64,000 nt of DNA from the NCBI GenBank assembly GCA_963757945.1, contig CAVWTN010000002.1:1240001-1304000 (forward strand), in the 5' to 3' direction. This document shows, piece by piece, positions 22,941 through 31,459 of this stretch. Numbering within the stretch: position 1 is the first letter of the stretch; every line of letters starts with the position of its first letter. Position numbers and translations under genes: made by a program. The stretch is from CAVWTN01 sp963757945. GTDB lineage: Bacteria; Vulcanimicrobiota; Vulcanimicrobiia; Vulcanimicrobiales; Vulcanimicrobiaceae. The notes beneath the pieces were generated by a model. The model was not told the origin of the DNA. It made no database searches and saw only the letters and a list, made by a program, of their open reading frames with translations.

Positions 22941-23945
22941 ATGAGAGCGGAGCATGGCGGACTCGTAGGCCGGGGCGCGCATCAGGCGGGCGCGCCAGGC
23001 CTACCGCTGTTCGAAGCCGCCAGACCCTTCGAAGGGTGCGACTCCTTCGAGGGCGCTGCGAGTCTGGTCGCCGATCTCTTGCGGCGCTATACCGGCGTGC
23101 GCTCCTGGTATGTCGTGCGCAGGCTCGGGGCCGGCTGGGCCTCCGTCGGGCCCGGCGATCGGCGGCTCGAGGCTGCCGATGCGCAACTCTTCGCGGACGT
23201 GCTCCACGCCGCGCTCGGCAGGGGCCCCGATGAGGTCCTGCCCTTGCTGATCGCCCCGCTCGGGAACGTGCAGCTCGCCTCGCAGACCCCGCCGGAAAAG
23301 CCGGCGCCCGCGTACCTCCTGGGAGCGCCGCTGATCGGAACGCACCGGCTCGACGGCTTCTTGTGCGGAGTCACGCACGTCATACCGTATTCCGAGATCG
23401 AGCGGCACCGCACGTTGATCGCATCGTCGCTGCGTTTGCTCAACGGCCTGTTGGCGCGCGACGCTCAAGTTCGCGCGTATCAAAGTCAGTTCGGGCGCAC
23501 GCAAGCGCGCATGTTGCGCGACCCGGTAACCGGACTCCTGAACCGCCGGGGTTGGGAACTCTTCACTTGGAAAGAAGAGGTCCGGGTACGGCGCTACAAC
23601 CGCTCCGCGACGCTCTTCGCTATCGATCTCACCGGCTGGGACGAGCGGAGCGCGCGCGAAGGACCCGCCTTATCCGAGCGGCTGCTGCAGGTCGTTGCCG
23701 CGGCGCTCGTGCGCGTCATGCGCTCGAGCGACATCATCGCGCGGGTGGGCACGGCGGAATTCGGTATTCTGGCCGTCGAGAGCGACGATGCTTCGGCGCT
23801 GCGAGTACGAGAGCGCCTGCGTGCGGAGCTCGCGCTCACGGGCATCGCTGCTTCGATCGGCGAGTCGCAAGTCGGCGTGCTGACGGCGATGGATTCCTGG
23901 CACCGGGCCCAGCAGCAACTCGTGAGCGCAACCGGAGTTTCTTGA
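22941..23945 (+). CDS. GAF-like and degenerate GGDEF domain protein
   Basis: A 334-residue cytosolic protein. Residues about 20-165 look like a GAF-type sensor. From about 190 a GGDEF fold begins ('DPVTGLLNRRGWELF', 'ATLFAIDLTGWDERSAREG', 'DIIARVGTAEFGILAVE'). The active loop is Gly-Thr-Ala-Glu-Phe instead of Gly-Gly-Asp/Glu-Glu-Phe, so diguanylate cyclase activity is unlikely. It may bind GTP or regulate a partner. A candidate structured leader RNA precedes it. Confidence 0.8.
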   Translation: MRAEHGGLVGRGAHQAGAPGLPLFEAARPFEGCDSFEGAASLVADLLRRYTGVRSWYVVRRLGAGWASVGPGDRRLEAADAQLFADVLHAALGRGPDEVLPLLIAPLGNVQLASQTPPEKPAPAYLLGAPLIGTHRLDGFLCGVTHVIPYSEIERHRTLIASSLRLLNGLLARDAQVRAYQSQFGRTQARMLRDPVTGLLNRRGWELFTWKEEVRVRRYNRSATLFAIDLTGWDERSAREGPALSERLLQVVAAALVRVMRSSDIIARVGTAEFGILAVESDDASALRVRERLRAELALTGIAASIGESQVGVLTAMDSWHRAQQQLVSATGVS

Positions 23946-23958
23946 CCGATCGCGACTG

Positions 23959-25122
23959 CTACGCGACGTAGGCGGTGAGCAGCTTCTCGCTGGTCTGGAC
24001 GCGCTTGAAGAGCTTCGTATAGTCGCGCGCAACGTTCTCCCACGTCATCTGCCGCCCGAACGCCCACGCCTTCGCGGTGATTCCCGCGCGCAGCGCGTCA
24101 TCGCTCAGCAGTTGGTCAAACGCGCTCGACAGGGACCGTGCATCCGCGAAGTCGCAAAGGACGCCGCGGCCGTCCGCCAGCAAATCGACCGCGTAGCGAT
24201 ACGGCGTCGAAACCACCGGCTTGCCGCAGCCCACCGCATAGGCGAGCGTGCCGCTGACGATTTGGTCTCGCTCGAGATACGGCGTGACGTAAATATCGGT
24301 CGCACCAAGATATTCCAGCAACTCGCCGATGGCGAAGTAGCGATCGACGAAGGTCACGTTCCTCTGCAGGGCGCGCTCTTTGATTCGCGCCGCCAGCCGC
24401 TGGCGATAGGCTTCACCTTCGAACTTCAATACGCCGGGATGCGTCTTGCCCAGCACCATGTACAGCACATCGGGGTGCTTGCGCCGGATCGCGTCGATCG
24501 CATCGATCGCGTATTCGATCCCTTTGCCGCTGTTGAGCAGCCCGAACGTCGTCACCACCTTGCGCCCGTTCAGGCCAAGGTGCGCTTTCGCCGCCGCAGT
24601 TCTCGTGTACGGCACGTCCGGCACGCCATGATGGATCATCTCGATGTTGTCGCTGGCGAGGCCGTACGCGGATTGGAGGATTCCTGCGCCGGAGGGGGAG
24701 AGCACGACCACCTTATCGGCCCGCTTGCCGATCTCTTGCGCGACTTCGCGCATCGCGGTGCAGGGCGCAGAAAGGACCGTGTGCATCGAGACGACGAGCG
24801 GCTTGCGAAGCGCCCTGACGAAATGCAGGAACATTCCTCCGACGTGTCCGCCGAACAAGCCGTATTCGTGCTGCACGCACACTACGTCGTACGGGCGAGC
24901 ATTCGCGAACTGTGCAGCGGCAAAATACGACGCACGATCGTCGCGCGCGATGCGCGCGACGACTTCGGGTGGATACTCCCGGTCGATCCCCGCCTGCTCG
25001 TCGATCGCTATGACGTCGCACGTCGCCAGCCCGGAGCCGCCGATGCCGGCGACCAGATCCCGCGTGAACGTGGCAATTCCACATTCGCGCGGCGGATAAG
25101 ACCCCACGAACAAGACTCTCAT
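23959..25122 (-). CDS. Glycosyltransferase, GT-B fold (group 1/GT4-like)
   Basis: A 387-residue protein. The start at 25122 gives the family N-terminus MRVLFVGSYPPRECGIATF. Other features are 'VVSMHTVLSAPC', 'VVLSPSGAGILQSAYGL', 'KVVTTFGLLNSGKGIEYAI' and the nucleotide-sugar binding end 'YLERDQIVSGTLAYAVGCGK' (residues about 288-307), which includes the conserved Glu. It would transfer a sugar to an acceptor such as a cell-surface glycan. The acceptor is unknown and no polysaccharide cluster surrounds it. It is divergent from the stress-sigma module. Confidence 0.87.
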   Translation of the reverse strand: MRVLFVGSYPPRECGIATFTRDLVAGIGGSGLATCDVIAIDEQAGIDREYPPEVVARIARDDRASYFAAAQFANARPYDVVCVQHEYGLFGGHVGGMFLHFVRALRKPLVVSMHTVLSAPCTAMREVAQEIGKRADKVVVLSPSGAGILQSAYGLASDNIEMIHHGVPDVPYTRTAAAKAHLGLNGRKVVTTFGLLNSGKGIEYAIDAIDAIRRKHPDVLYMVLGKTHPGVLKFEGEAYRQRLAARIKERALQRNVTFVDRYFAIGELLEYLGATDIYVTPYLERDQIVSGTLAYAVGCGKPVVSTPYRYAVDLLADGRGVLCDFADARSLSSAFDQLLSDDALRAGITAKAWAFGRQMTWENVARDYTKLFKRVQTSEKLLTAYVA

Positions 25123-25200
25123 ATTCGGCTGTTCCCACTTCGCTCGCGCGCGTAAACGCCTGCTAGAGGCCTCCGTCCGATAAAGCTCGTAGGAAGGCTC

Positions 25201-25605
25201 ATGCCTGAAGCGAGGCGGTACGGCCGCATGACGTTGGAAGTCCCGTCGCGTTCGGAGTGGGTTGGGATCGTTCGTCTGGCCGTCGCGGGCGTAGCGAGCA
25301 AGCTTGCCTTCGACGACCATGAGGTCGACGATCTGCGGCTCGCCGCCTCCGAAGCATGCGCCCTTTGCGTCCTGCAATCGGACCCCGAGCGCTCGTTGAT
25401 CGTCGAAGCGACGACGGAGCCGGGAAAACTGTTCCTCTCGGTGCGCGGGTTTCGCGGGGCCTCCGAACCCGCGCTCAGCGAGGAGCAACGCGAGACGCTC
25501 GAGGCTGCGGAATACGTCATTCGTTCGGTGGTCGATGAGGCCGATATTGGTTTCGACGGCGACGGCATGTACTGCCGCCTGTCGAAGAGCCTGACCCCGC
25601 TATAG
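25201..25605 (+). CDS. RsbW-like anti-sigma factor (HATPase)
   Basis: A 134-residue GHKL-ATPase-type protein. The N-box region appears as 'VDDLRLAASEACALCVLQ' with Glu where the family has its catalytic Glu. The C-terminus has a shortened G-box area. AGGAAGG is just before the ATG. Such proteins hold the sigma factor inactive and phosphorylate a STAS antagonist. The sigma gene starts 2 bases after the stop, which strongly supports this role. Confidence 0.82.
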   Translation: MPEARRYGRMTLEVPSRSEWVGIVRLAVAGVASKLAFDDHEVDDLRLAASEACALCVLQSDPERSLIVEATTEPGKLFLSVRGFRGASEPALSEEQRETLEAAEYVIRSVVDEADIGFDGDGMYCRLSKSLTPL

Positions 25606-25607
25606 CC

Positions 25608-26357
25608 GTGCCCGGCGATCTGTACGCCCGCCTTGCGGTGGTGCGGGCGCGCAAAGACCCGGAGGGGCTTGCGGAGTACCAGCACATGCGCGACGAGATC
25701 GTCGCCACGAGCGCGTCGTTCGTCCGCTTCCTCGCGCGCAAGTTCGAAGGGCGCGGGGAACCCGTCGACGATCTCGTGCAAGTCGGCATGATCGGGCTCT
25801 TGAAGGCGATCGACCGGTTTCAACCAAGCTTCGGCGTTGCGTTCAAGTCGTATGCGACGCCGCTCGTGCTCGGTGAGATTCGCCATCATTTGCGCGACCG
25901 GCTACGGCCGTTCAAATCTCCCAGACGCCTGCAGGAGCTGCATGCAGCATCCTTCCGCATCGGCGACGAGCTGGCGATACGTCTGGGCCGCCGCCCGACG
26001 CCCGCCGAGATCGCCGCCCAACTGAACGTGTCGGTGGAAGATCTGTTAGAGGCGCAAGAACTCGGGCGCGTCAGTGACTTGCTCTCGCTCGATCTCGAGA
26101 TCAACGCCGAGTCGGAAGGGCAAGCGACGCTCGCCGATCTGATTGGCGAGCGCGACCCGCAACTCGAGCGAGTTGCGGACCGCGACGTGCTCTCGCGCGC
26201 GCTCAAGCTCTTGGACGGGCGAGAGCGGGCGGTGCTCTATCTGCGGTTCTGGGAAGGCCGCACGCAGGAACAGATCGCCGTCCGCTTCGGCATCTCACAG
26301 ATGCAGATCTCGCGCATCCAGCGGCGCGCGCTGGAGCGGCTGCGCCACAAGATCTAA
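25608..26357 (+). CDS. SigB/SigF-type RNA polymerase sigma factor
   Basis: A 249-residue sigma-70 family protein with regions 2, 3 and 4: region 2 'EPVDDLVQVGMIGLLKAIDRFQ' and 'FKSYATPLVLGEIRHHLRD', region 3 around 'RLGRRPTPAEIAAQLNVSVEDL' and region 4 'LYLRFWEGRTQEQIAVRFGIS' with a helix-turn-helix. The length and lack of region 1 place it with SigB/SigF stress or sporulation sigmas. GTG 25608 is two bases after the anti-sigma stop, so the two are coupled. Its stop overlaps that of the convergent gene. Confidence 0.93.
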   Translation: MPGDLYARLAVVRARKDPEGLAEYQHMRDEIVATSASFVRFLARKFEGRGEPVDDLVQVGMIGLLKAIDRFQPSFGVAFKSYATPLVLGEIRHHLRDRLRPFKSPRRLQELHAASFRIGDELAIRLGRRPTPAEIAAQLNVSVEDLLEAQELGRVSDLLSLDLEINAESEGQATLADLIGERDPQLERVADRDVLSRALKLLDGRERAVLYLRFWEGRTQEQIAVRFGISQMQISRIQRRALERLRHKI

Positions 26358-26677
26358 GGCGACTGTTTACGCGCGGCCTGCTTGAGCTCGTCGACATCGG
26401 CCTGCGCGTTGTTTTTGATTTCGTTCGCAACGGAGGCGACGCGTTCGCTCGCGGTCAAGTTCGTCTCTCGGCGCGCGCGCTCGGCTTCGGCAGCGTCGCG
26501 ATGCAGCTTCTCGTTGACCGCATCCTTGACGTTTTCGAGGTCTTTCTTGAAGAGCTCGGCGCCGCCGCGCAGCGCTTCCCCCGCATCGTGCACGGCGGAC
26601 TTCACGGCTTCCTTGGTCCGCTCGGCGGCATCCTGGACTTTATCACCGGCGTTTTGGGACGAGTTATCAGCAGACAT
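26354..26677 (-). CDS. Small Lys/Glu-rich helical stress protein
   Basis: A 107-residue, highly charged protein made of Ala/Lys/Glu/Asp-rich amphipathic heptads, starting MSADNSSQNAGDKVQDAAER. It resembles CsbD/YtxH or LEA-like stress proteins in composition, but I cannot assign a family. A perfect GGAGG lies 7 bases before the ATG, which fixes the start. It converges on the sigma gene with a 4-base stop overlap (CTAA). It is a plausible target of that sigma factor. Confidence 0.72.
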   Translation of the reverse strand: MSADNSSQNAGDKVQDAAERTKEAVKSAVHDAGEALRGGAELFKKDLENVKDAVNEKLHRDAAEAERARRETNLTASERVASVANEIKNNAQADVDELKQAARKQSP

Positions 26678-26744
26678 GTGAACCTCCATTCCCATGCTGC
26701 CCCGGCCCCGTCGATCCAAACGCGCGAGTGAGTTCCGGTGTGCT

Positions 26745-27125
26745 CTACCCGGGCGCGGCATCGCCGGCGCGCGCGGCGGCAAGCGCCTTCGCACGCGTAA
26801 CGGCAGCGTCGATCGAATGTTCGACCGGATAGACGCGATCGATGCCCACGATATCGAATACGCGATTCGCGGGATTCGCCGGCTTCGTGACCAAGACGAC
26901 GTCCCACGCGCGCTCGGGCGAACGCCAGTATTTCATGAGTGCGCCCACGATCGAACTATCGAAGAACGTGCACTCTTCAAACGAGACGATCGCGGCAGAG
27001 CCGCCTTCCACGGGCAGCAGACGCAACGCCGCTTCGAATTCCGTCTGATGCGAGAAGTCGACCTCGCCGCGCACGCGAAACACGGGATATCCGCGCGTGG
27101 ACTCGGTGACGAAACTCGCGGCCAT
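26745..27125 (-). CDS. STAS-domain anti-anti-sigma factor (RsbV-like)
   Basis: A 126-residue STAS protein from ATG 27125 (a longer frame to 27164 is possible). 'FRVRGEVDFSHQTEFEAAL' is the first strand and helix. 'VSFEECTFFDSSIVGALM' holds the phosphoacceptor Ser at position 57 or 58. It would be phosphorylated by an RsbW-type kinase and, when dephosphorylated, would sequester the kinase and free the sigma factor. Confidence 0.85.
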   Translation of the reverse strand: MAASFVTESTRGYPVFRVRGEVDFSHQTEFEAALRLLPVEGGSAAIVSFEECTFFDSSIVGALMKYWRSPERAWDVVLVTKPANPANRVFDIVGIDRVYPVEHSIDAAVTRAKALAAARAGDAAPG

Positions 27126-27210
27126 GCCTGTTGCTAAGGCGCTACACGCATGGACACCTTCCATATCGAGGCGAGCGCAGCACCTGGGAGGCCGTTTGGG
27201 CCGCTTGCTT

Positions 27211-27468
27211 TCAGACGGTTCGGCGGCTGAAGAGCCGGAGCACGGTGAGAAGGACGACGGCGCCGACGAATGCGACGGCCAAACTATAAAGATCGAAGCC
27301 GGTCACGCCCGCGTGACCGAACTGCCGGAACAGCCAGCCGCCGAGCAGCGCGCCGACGATACCGACGACGATGTCGCCGGCGATGCCGCCGGGGCCTTCA
27401 CCAGGCACCGCCGCCTTCGCGAGCAGTCCGACGATGAGGCCGAGGACGATCCACGCGAGAATGCCCAT
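27211..27468 (-). CDS. GlsB/YeaQ/YmgE-family small membrane protein
   Basis: An 85-residue membrane protein with three hydrophobic segments. 'MGILAWIVLGLIVGLLAK' and 'GGIAGDIVVGIVGALLGGWL' are the standard motifs of the transglycosylase-associated (GlsB/YeaQ) family. Members are often general-stress genes. No enzyme activity has been shown for most of them. Confidence 0.9.
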   Translation of the reverse strand: MGILAWIVLGLIVGLLAKAAVPGEGPGGIAGDIVVGIVGALLGGWLFRQFGHAGVTGFDLYSLAVAFVGAVVLLTVLRLFSRRTV

Positions 27469-27576
27469 GCAGAACCGCTTCCGATTTCGGTAGGACCGGC
27501 GCAGCGCCGGGCCTATCGAGTTCCCGTGGATCGGCGAGCGAAAACCGCGCGTGCCTCGCCGCGCCCACGGCGCGCG

Positions 27577-29004
27577 TTATCGAGGCGACGGCAGGCGAGG
27601 CGGGCTGAGAATGACGCGGCGAGCCGCCGGCCGCTCGCCGCTTTCCGTGACGCGAGCGCACACGACGGCGAGATCGTCGCCGATGTGGCCTCCGGCGCGT
27701 TCGAAAGCGCGTTCGAGCATCGCGTCGACGACGGTTTGCGCGCTTGCGCTGCGGCTCGAGTGCGAGAACCAATCGGCCACGCCGTCCTCGGTCAGCAGAG
27801 CGCCGCGCCCGTCACGCGATTCCGTCAAGCCGTCGGTGACGACGAGCAAGGCGTCCAACGGACGCAGTTCGAGGCGCTCTTCAGCGTAGCCCGCGTCGTC
27901 GATGATGCCGAGCGCCGGTCCGGTCACGGCGAGCGTCTGCACCGCCGCGCCCCGGCGTAAGAAGGCCGACCCGTGCCCGGCGCTCGCATACCGCAGCTCG
28001 TGCGTCTGCAGATCGAGGATCGCGAGAAACAGCACGATGAACGATCCCGACCCCCAGCGGTCGGCGTCTTGCCCGTACATCTGATTGAGTTGCCGAAGGA
28101 TCTCCGCGGGCGAAGCCGTGGCGCGCGCAAGCGCACGGATCGCGTACTTCACGAATGCGGTCTCGACCGCGGCTCCGACGCCCTTACCGCTAACGTCGGC
28201 AACCATAATAAGCGCACGCTTGTCCGTCAGCAGGCTCACGTCGAAGACGTCGCCGCCGACGAACGTCCCTTCGGTCGCCGAACGATAGGCGACGCCCACG
28301 TCGACCGAGGGCACGACCTGGTGGCGGCTGACGAAGGCGCGCTGAAGCGAGGCGACGATCCCGCGCTCCCGCTCGAGATCGCTGCGCAGCCGCCGCTGGC
28401 TCGCGACCAGCATGACTGCCGCCCCGATGAACAGGACGATGGCGCTGGCGAACAGCGCGACGCCGCGGCTGAGATCCTGTTGCGCGCGGTCGCGCAGCTT
28501 GGCCGCCCCCACGTTCACCGTTTGGTCGATCGACGCATTCGCCGCGCGAAAGCGGTCGATGTATGCCTTGCCCGTCCTTTGCCGTGCGACGGTCGTCCCG
28601 CTTCGCAGGATCGGTGTCGCAACTTGCGCGATCCACGCCGCATGCGTGCTCAAAAGCTCCTGATATGGTCCGCGCAACTCCGGCAAGATGCCGCTCTGCT
28701 CCAGGCCGCGTTGCAACTCGGCTTGAACGGCGGGAAAGCGCCGCTGGGCCTGCTCGTAAGGGTCGAGGTAGAGCCGATGCCCGGTGACGATGAAGCCGCG
28801 CAGCCCGGTCTCCTCATCGATCTGCAGCTTCAGCAGCTCCGCGTTCGCGCGCTGCGCCGCGCGCAAGACGGCAGCATCCGAGAAGTCGCGGCTCGCGGAG
28901 TTCAGATGATACAGCCCGACCGCGACCACGACCGGGAACGCGACCGCAACCAGCGCCAGCGCTCCGACGAACGTGGAGAGGTGAAATCGCCGGAGGATCG
29001 GCAT
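27577..29004 (-). CDS. Membrane CHASE3-SpoIIE (PP2C) phosphatase, RsbU-like
   Basis: A 475-residue protein. A membrane helix at about 10-32 and another at about 183-203 flank an extracytoplasmic CHASE3-like region ('QIDEETGLRGFIVTGHRLYL'). The C-terminal SpoIIE/PP2C domain has the metal-binding 'GGDVFDV', 'VADVSGKGVGAA' and the last 'GDDLAVVCARV' motifs. It dephosphorylates STAS proteins in response to an external signal and so activates the sigma factor. It is divergent from another HATPase gene at 29122. Confidence 0.9.
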   Translation of the reverse strand: MPILRRFHLSTFVGALALVAVAFPVVVAVGLYHLNSASRDFSDAAVLRAAQRANAELLKLQIDEETGLRGFIVTGHRLYLDPYEQAQRRFPAVQAELQRGLEQSGILPELRGPYQELLSTHAAWIAQVATPILRSGTTVARQRTGKAYIDRFRAANASIDQTVNVGAAKLRDRAQQDLSRGVALFASAIVLFIGAAVMLVASQRRLRSDLERERGIVASLQRAFVSRHQVVPSVDVGVAYRSATEGTFVGGDVFDVSLLTDKRALIMVADVSGKGVGAAVETAFVKYAIRALARATASPAEILRQLNQMYGQDADRWGSGSFIVLFLAILDLQTHELRYASAGHGSAFLRRGAAVQTLAVTGPALGIIDDAGYAEERLELRPLDALLVVTDGLTESRDGRGALLTEDGVADWFSHSSRSASAQTVVDAMLERAFERAGGHIGDDLAVVCARVTESGERPAARRVILSPPRLPSPR

Positions 29005-29121
29005 CAGTCCACGTCACGTTTGCGCCTCTTATCCCCCGCTCCTAGGAATAACCCCCGGGGACCCTGGGTACGGAGCGGTAGGAGGGCTATATCGGGGCGC
29101 TTCGGCGCTTCCTGAGCCGCG

Positions 29122-29529
29122 ATGAAAGAAAACACCATCGACCGGTTCTCAGAGCTTGCAACGGCACGCTTCCGCATGATGGACGAACTGCGGCACGCGG
29201 CCGACATCGCATCCTCTGACTTTCAGGCTGCGCAAGTGATCGTCACCGAACTCTTGAGCAATGCGCTGCGCTACGGCGACGGCCCCGCCTCCTACGCGTT
29301 TGAATGGGACGGCGACGAAGCCGTGCTGCACGTCTGGGATCGCGGTCCGGCGTTCGATTCGCGCTGCGAGCGGCCCTCGGCGACGGCCGACGGAGGCCGC
29401 GGCCTGCGCATCGTCTGCGAGCTCTCGCGAAGCTTCCACGTGGACCGCACGGCGCTCGGCAATCACATCCGATGCGTTCTGCCCGTTTACGCGTCCACTT
29501 GTAGGCCGAACGCGACGTCGCGCATCTAA
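29122..29529 (+). CDS. HATPase_c_2 anti-sigma regulatory factor
   Basis: A 135-residue RsbW/SpoIIAB-type kinase. It has an N-box 'VTELLSNALRYGD', a G1 box 'WDRGPAF' and a G2 box 'GGRGLRIV'. These motifs are better kept than in the protein at 25201, so this is the likelier active kinase. It is divergent from the phosphatase, with 117 bp between starts that contain a GCTCC/GGAGC inverted pair. Confidence 0.87.
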   Translation: MKENTIDRFSELATARFRMMDELRHAADIASSDFQAAQVIVTELLSNALRYGDGPASYAFEWDGDEAVLHVWDRGPAFDSRCERPSATADGGRGLRIVCELSRSFHVDRTALGNHIRCVLPVYASTCRPNATSRI

Positions 29530-29538
29530 CGCAGCAGG

Positions 29539-30513
29539 CTAGGCGTGATACGGCTCGTGCGGCGCGACGGGCTGCAGGATCGCGTCCATCCGCGCGAAGA
29601 GCGCCGGATCGATCTTAAGGCTCGCGGCGGCGGCGTTGTCGTCGATCTGCTCGGGCCGCGTTGCACCGACGATCGTGCTGCTGATCTCGCTACGCCGCAG
29701 ACACCACGCAAGCGCGAGTTGCGAGAGCGTACAGCCCGCCTCCTTCGCGAGCGGCACGACACGCTGCACGGCATCCAAGATCGGCTGCTTGAAGTAATCT
29801 TCCATCATCTCGAGCTCGCGGCTCGCCGCGCGCGATCCGCTCGGCGGATGCGCGACGCTCGTGTACTTGCCGGTCAGCACGCCCATCGCGAGCGGCGACC
29901 ACACGACGTTTCCGATGCCGTACTGCGCGCACGCCGGCAAGACGCGCTCTTCGATGCGCCGCCACAGCGCGCTATATTGCGGCTGGTTGCTCACGGGCTC
30001 GCTCCAGCCGCGCGCCCGGCAGAGCATCACGGCCGCTCCGATCTGATCCGCGTTCCATTCAGAGACGCCCCAATAGAGAATCTTGCCCGCGTGCACGAGA
30101 TCGTTCATCACGGAAGCCGTCTCTTCGAGCGGGGTCGAGCGATCGTACCGATGGCACTGGTAGAGGTCGATGTAGTCCGTGTCGAGCCGCCGCAGCGACT
30201 GATGCAACTGCTCCGTGACGTGTTTGCGCGAAAGCCCCCGATCGTTCGGCCCATCCCCCATCGGAAAGAAGACCTTCGTCGCGAGCACGACCGAATCGCG
30301 CGGAAACTCCGCGACCGCGCGCCCGACCATCTCCTCCGAGCGCCCGCGCGCATAGACGTTCGCCGTATCGAAAAACGTCACGCCGCGCTCGTACGCACGC
30401 CGGATGCACGTGCGCGCGCTCTCTTCGTCGACGTTCCGTCCGTACGTCAGCCAAGAGCCCAGGCCAATGGCGGAGACCTTGATGCCCCAACGTCCAAGCT
30501 GGCGATATTGCAT
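29539..30513 (-). CDS. Aldo/keto reductase (KCNAB/YghZ-like)
   Basis: A 324-residue TIM-barrel oxidoreductase. It begins 'MQYRQLGRWGIKVSAIGLGS'. The catalytic tetrad region shows 'FFDTANVYARGRSEE' (Asp, Tyr) and 'VLATKVF' (Lys); the usual His lies in 'IDLYQCHRYD'. 'QPQYSALWR' and 'GATRPEQIDDN' at the C-terminus bind NADPH. It reduces aldehydes or ketones such as methylglyoxal. It converges on the 29122 gene with a gap of only 9 bases. Confidence 0.92.
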   Translation of the reverse strand: MQYRQLGRWGIKVSAIGLGSWLTYGRNVDEESARTCIRRAYERGVTFFDTANVYARGRSEEMVGRAVAEFPRDSVVLATKVFFPMGDGPNDRGLSRKHVTEQLHQSLRRLDTDYIDLYQCHRYDRSTPLEETASVMNDLVHAGKILYWGVSEWNADQIGAAVMLCRARGWSEPVSNQPQYSALWRRIEERVLPACAQYGIGNVVWSPLAMGVLTGKYTSVAHPPSGSRAASRELEMMEDYFKQPILDAVQRVVPLAKEAGCTLSQLALAWCLRRSEISSTIVGATRPEQIDDNAAAASLKIDPALFARMDAILQPVAPHEPYHA

Positions 30514-30666
30514 CGGCGCTCCTAAGCGTTCCGGCGCCCAAACTCCTCCGAGATCACGCGCCGCCCGGCGTTAGGCCGGCTCCCGGACCTCGAGCGACCG
30601 AGCACGCCCGACGATCTAGCACGGCACGCGAGGCTCCGCGAGCGGAGTCCCCGAAGCTGCACCACT

Positions 30667-30948
30667 GTGACAGTCTTGGATCGGCTGCGGTCGGTCGGGG
30701 CGACCGACGAAGAAGCGCTCCGCGCAGCGTCCGCAATCGCTGCCTTCTTGCCCCTTGGACGCGACGTTCGCATTACCGACGAAGTGCTGGAGGCCGCTCG
30801 GGCCGGCGATGCCGTGCTCGTTTCCATGCTGCTTGCTGAGGAGGTCGACGCCGAGCCGGATGAAATCGCCGCACTGGAGGCCGCTGCGCGCGAAGACGAC
30901 GGCCGCCGTTACACGGCGGATCAACTGAGAACCGAGATCCGCCCCTAA
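30667..30948 (+). CDS. 93-residue acidic protein, function unknown
   Basis: A GTG-started frame encoding an Ala/Glu/Asp-rich helical protein. The end 'DDGRRYTADQLRTEIRP' resembles the C-termini of some type II antitoxins, and a RelE-like gene lies 5 bp beyond it in convergent orientation. That is weak support. No family is recognised. Confidence 0.5.
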   Translation: MTVLDRLRSVGATDEEALRAASAIAAFLPLGRDVRITDEVLEAARAGDAVLVSMLLAEEVDAEPDEIAALEAAAREDDGRRYTADQLRTEIRP

Positions 30949-30952
30949 CTCG

Positions 30953-31202
30953 TCAACGGTAGGCGTCTGACCGAGCCTTCACGTTTACGACGACGATAGT
31001 AGAACCCTCGCGGCAAAACAAGACGCGAAAGCGTCCAACGCGCAGCCGCCATGTCGGCGGTTTGAAGGCCTTGAGCTTTTTCACGTCGCCGATCCCACTC
31101 GTCACGTAAGCCTCGATAGCGTCTAGCACCGCCTGCGCGTCGCCTGGCGGGAGCCCTTCTAGATCACCGTCGTGCAGACGTTTGGTATCGCAGCTCCGTC
31201 AT
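30953..31202 (-). pseudogene. RelE/ParE-like toxin gene with a +1 frameshift
   Basis: From ATG 31202 the frame reads MTELRYQTSARR and then meets TGA (31164-31166). Skipping one base at that point continues as 'DLEGLPPGDAQAVLDAI', 'GDVKKLKAFKPPTWRLRVG' and 'RFRVLFCREGSTIVVVNVKA' to TGA at 30953-30955. The joined product, about 82 residues, is a typical RelE-fold mRNA interferase. The site CGG-TGA-T could be a decayed gene, a sequencing error or a +1 recoding site. No antitoxin gene is visible upstream on the same strand. Confidence 0.72.
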
Positions 31203-31422
31203 CGGCCGGACATTTTCAAAGCAATAGATTACGCGCCCTGTGCGGGAAACCGTGGATGACCGGAGTGCGAAAAGACGGCGCGAAGCGCATTGCTGTATCA
31301 CTCCCCGAGTTTGCCGCAAGTGCGACGCGATTAATAGAAAGAGCGGACACACGTCTGTTTGCCGAATGCGCACCACTGCGAATGGCGCATCGCCAGCCTA
31401 AACCCGGCGCGCGGACGTGCCC

Positions 31423-31451
31423 TTGACTACGAACATACGTTCGACTACCAT
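31423..31451 (+). promoter_or_regulatory. SOS promoter of dnaE2 with LexA-type box
   Basis: TTGACT (31423-31428), 17-base spacer, TACCAT (31446-31451). The palindrome CGAACATACGTTCG (31430-31443) occupies the spacer exactly as at the other two mutasome genes. The dnaE2 ATG is 9 bases beyond the -10 box, again consistent with a leaderless message. Confidence 0.85.
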
Positions 31452-31459
31452 GGCCTCCC

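Noticed and set aside
31256..31426. Plus-strand 56-codon frame with a 'KRIAVSLPEF' stretch that resembles a ribbon-helix-helix antitoxin
   Set aside because: It runs into the dnaE2 -35 box, is on the opposite strand to the RelE-like gene and has no ribosome site. The similarity is limited to ten residues.
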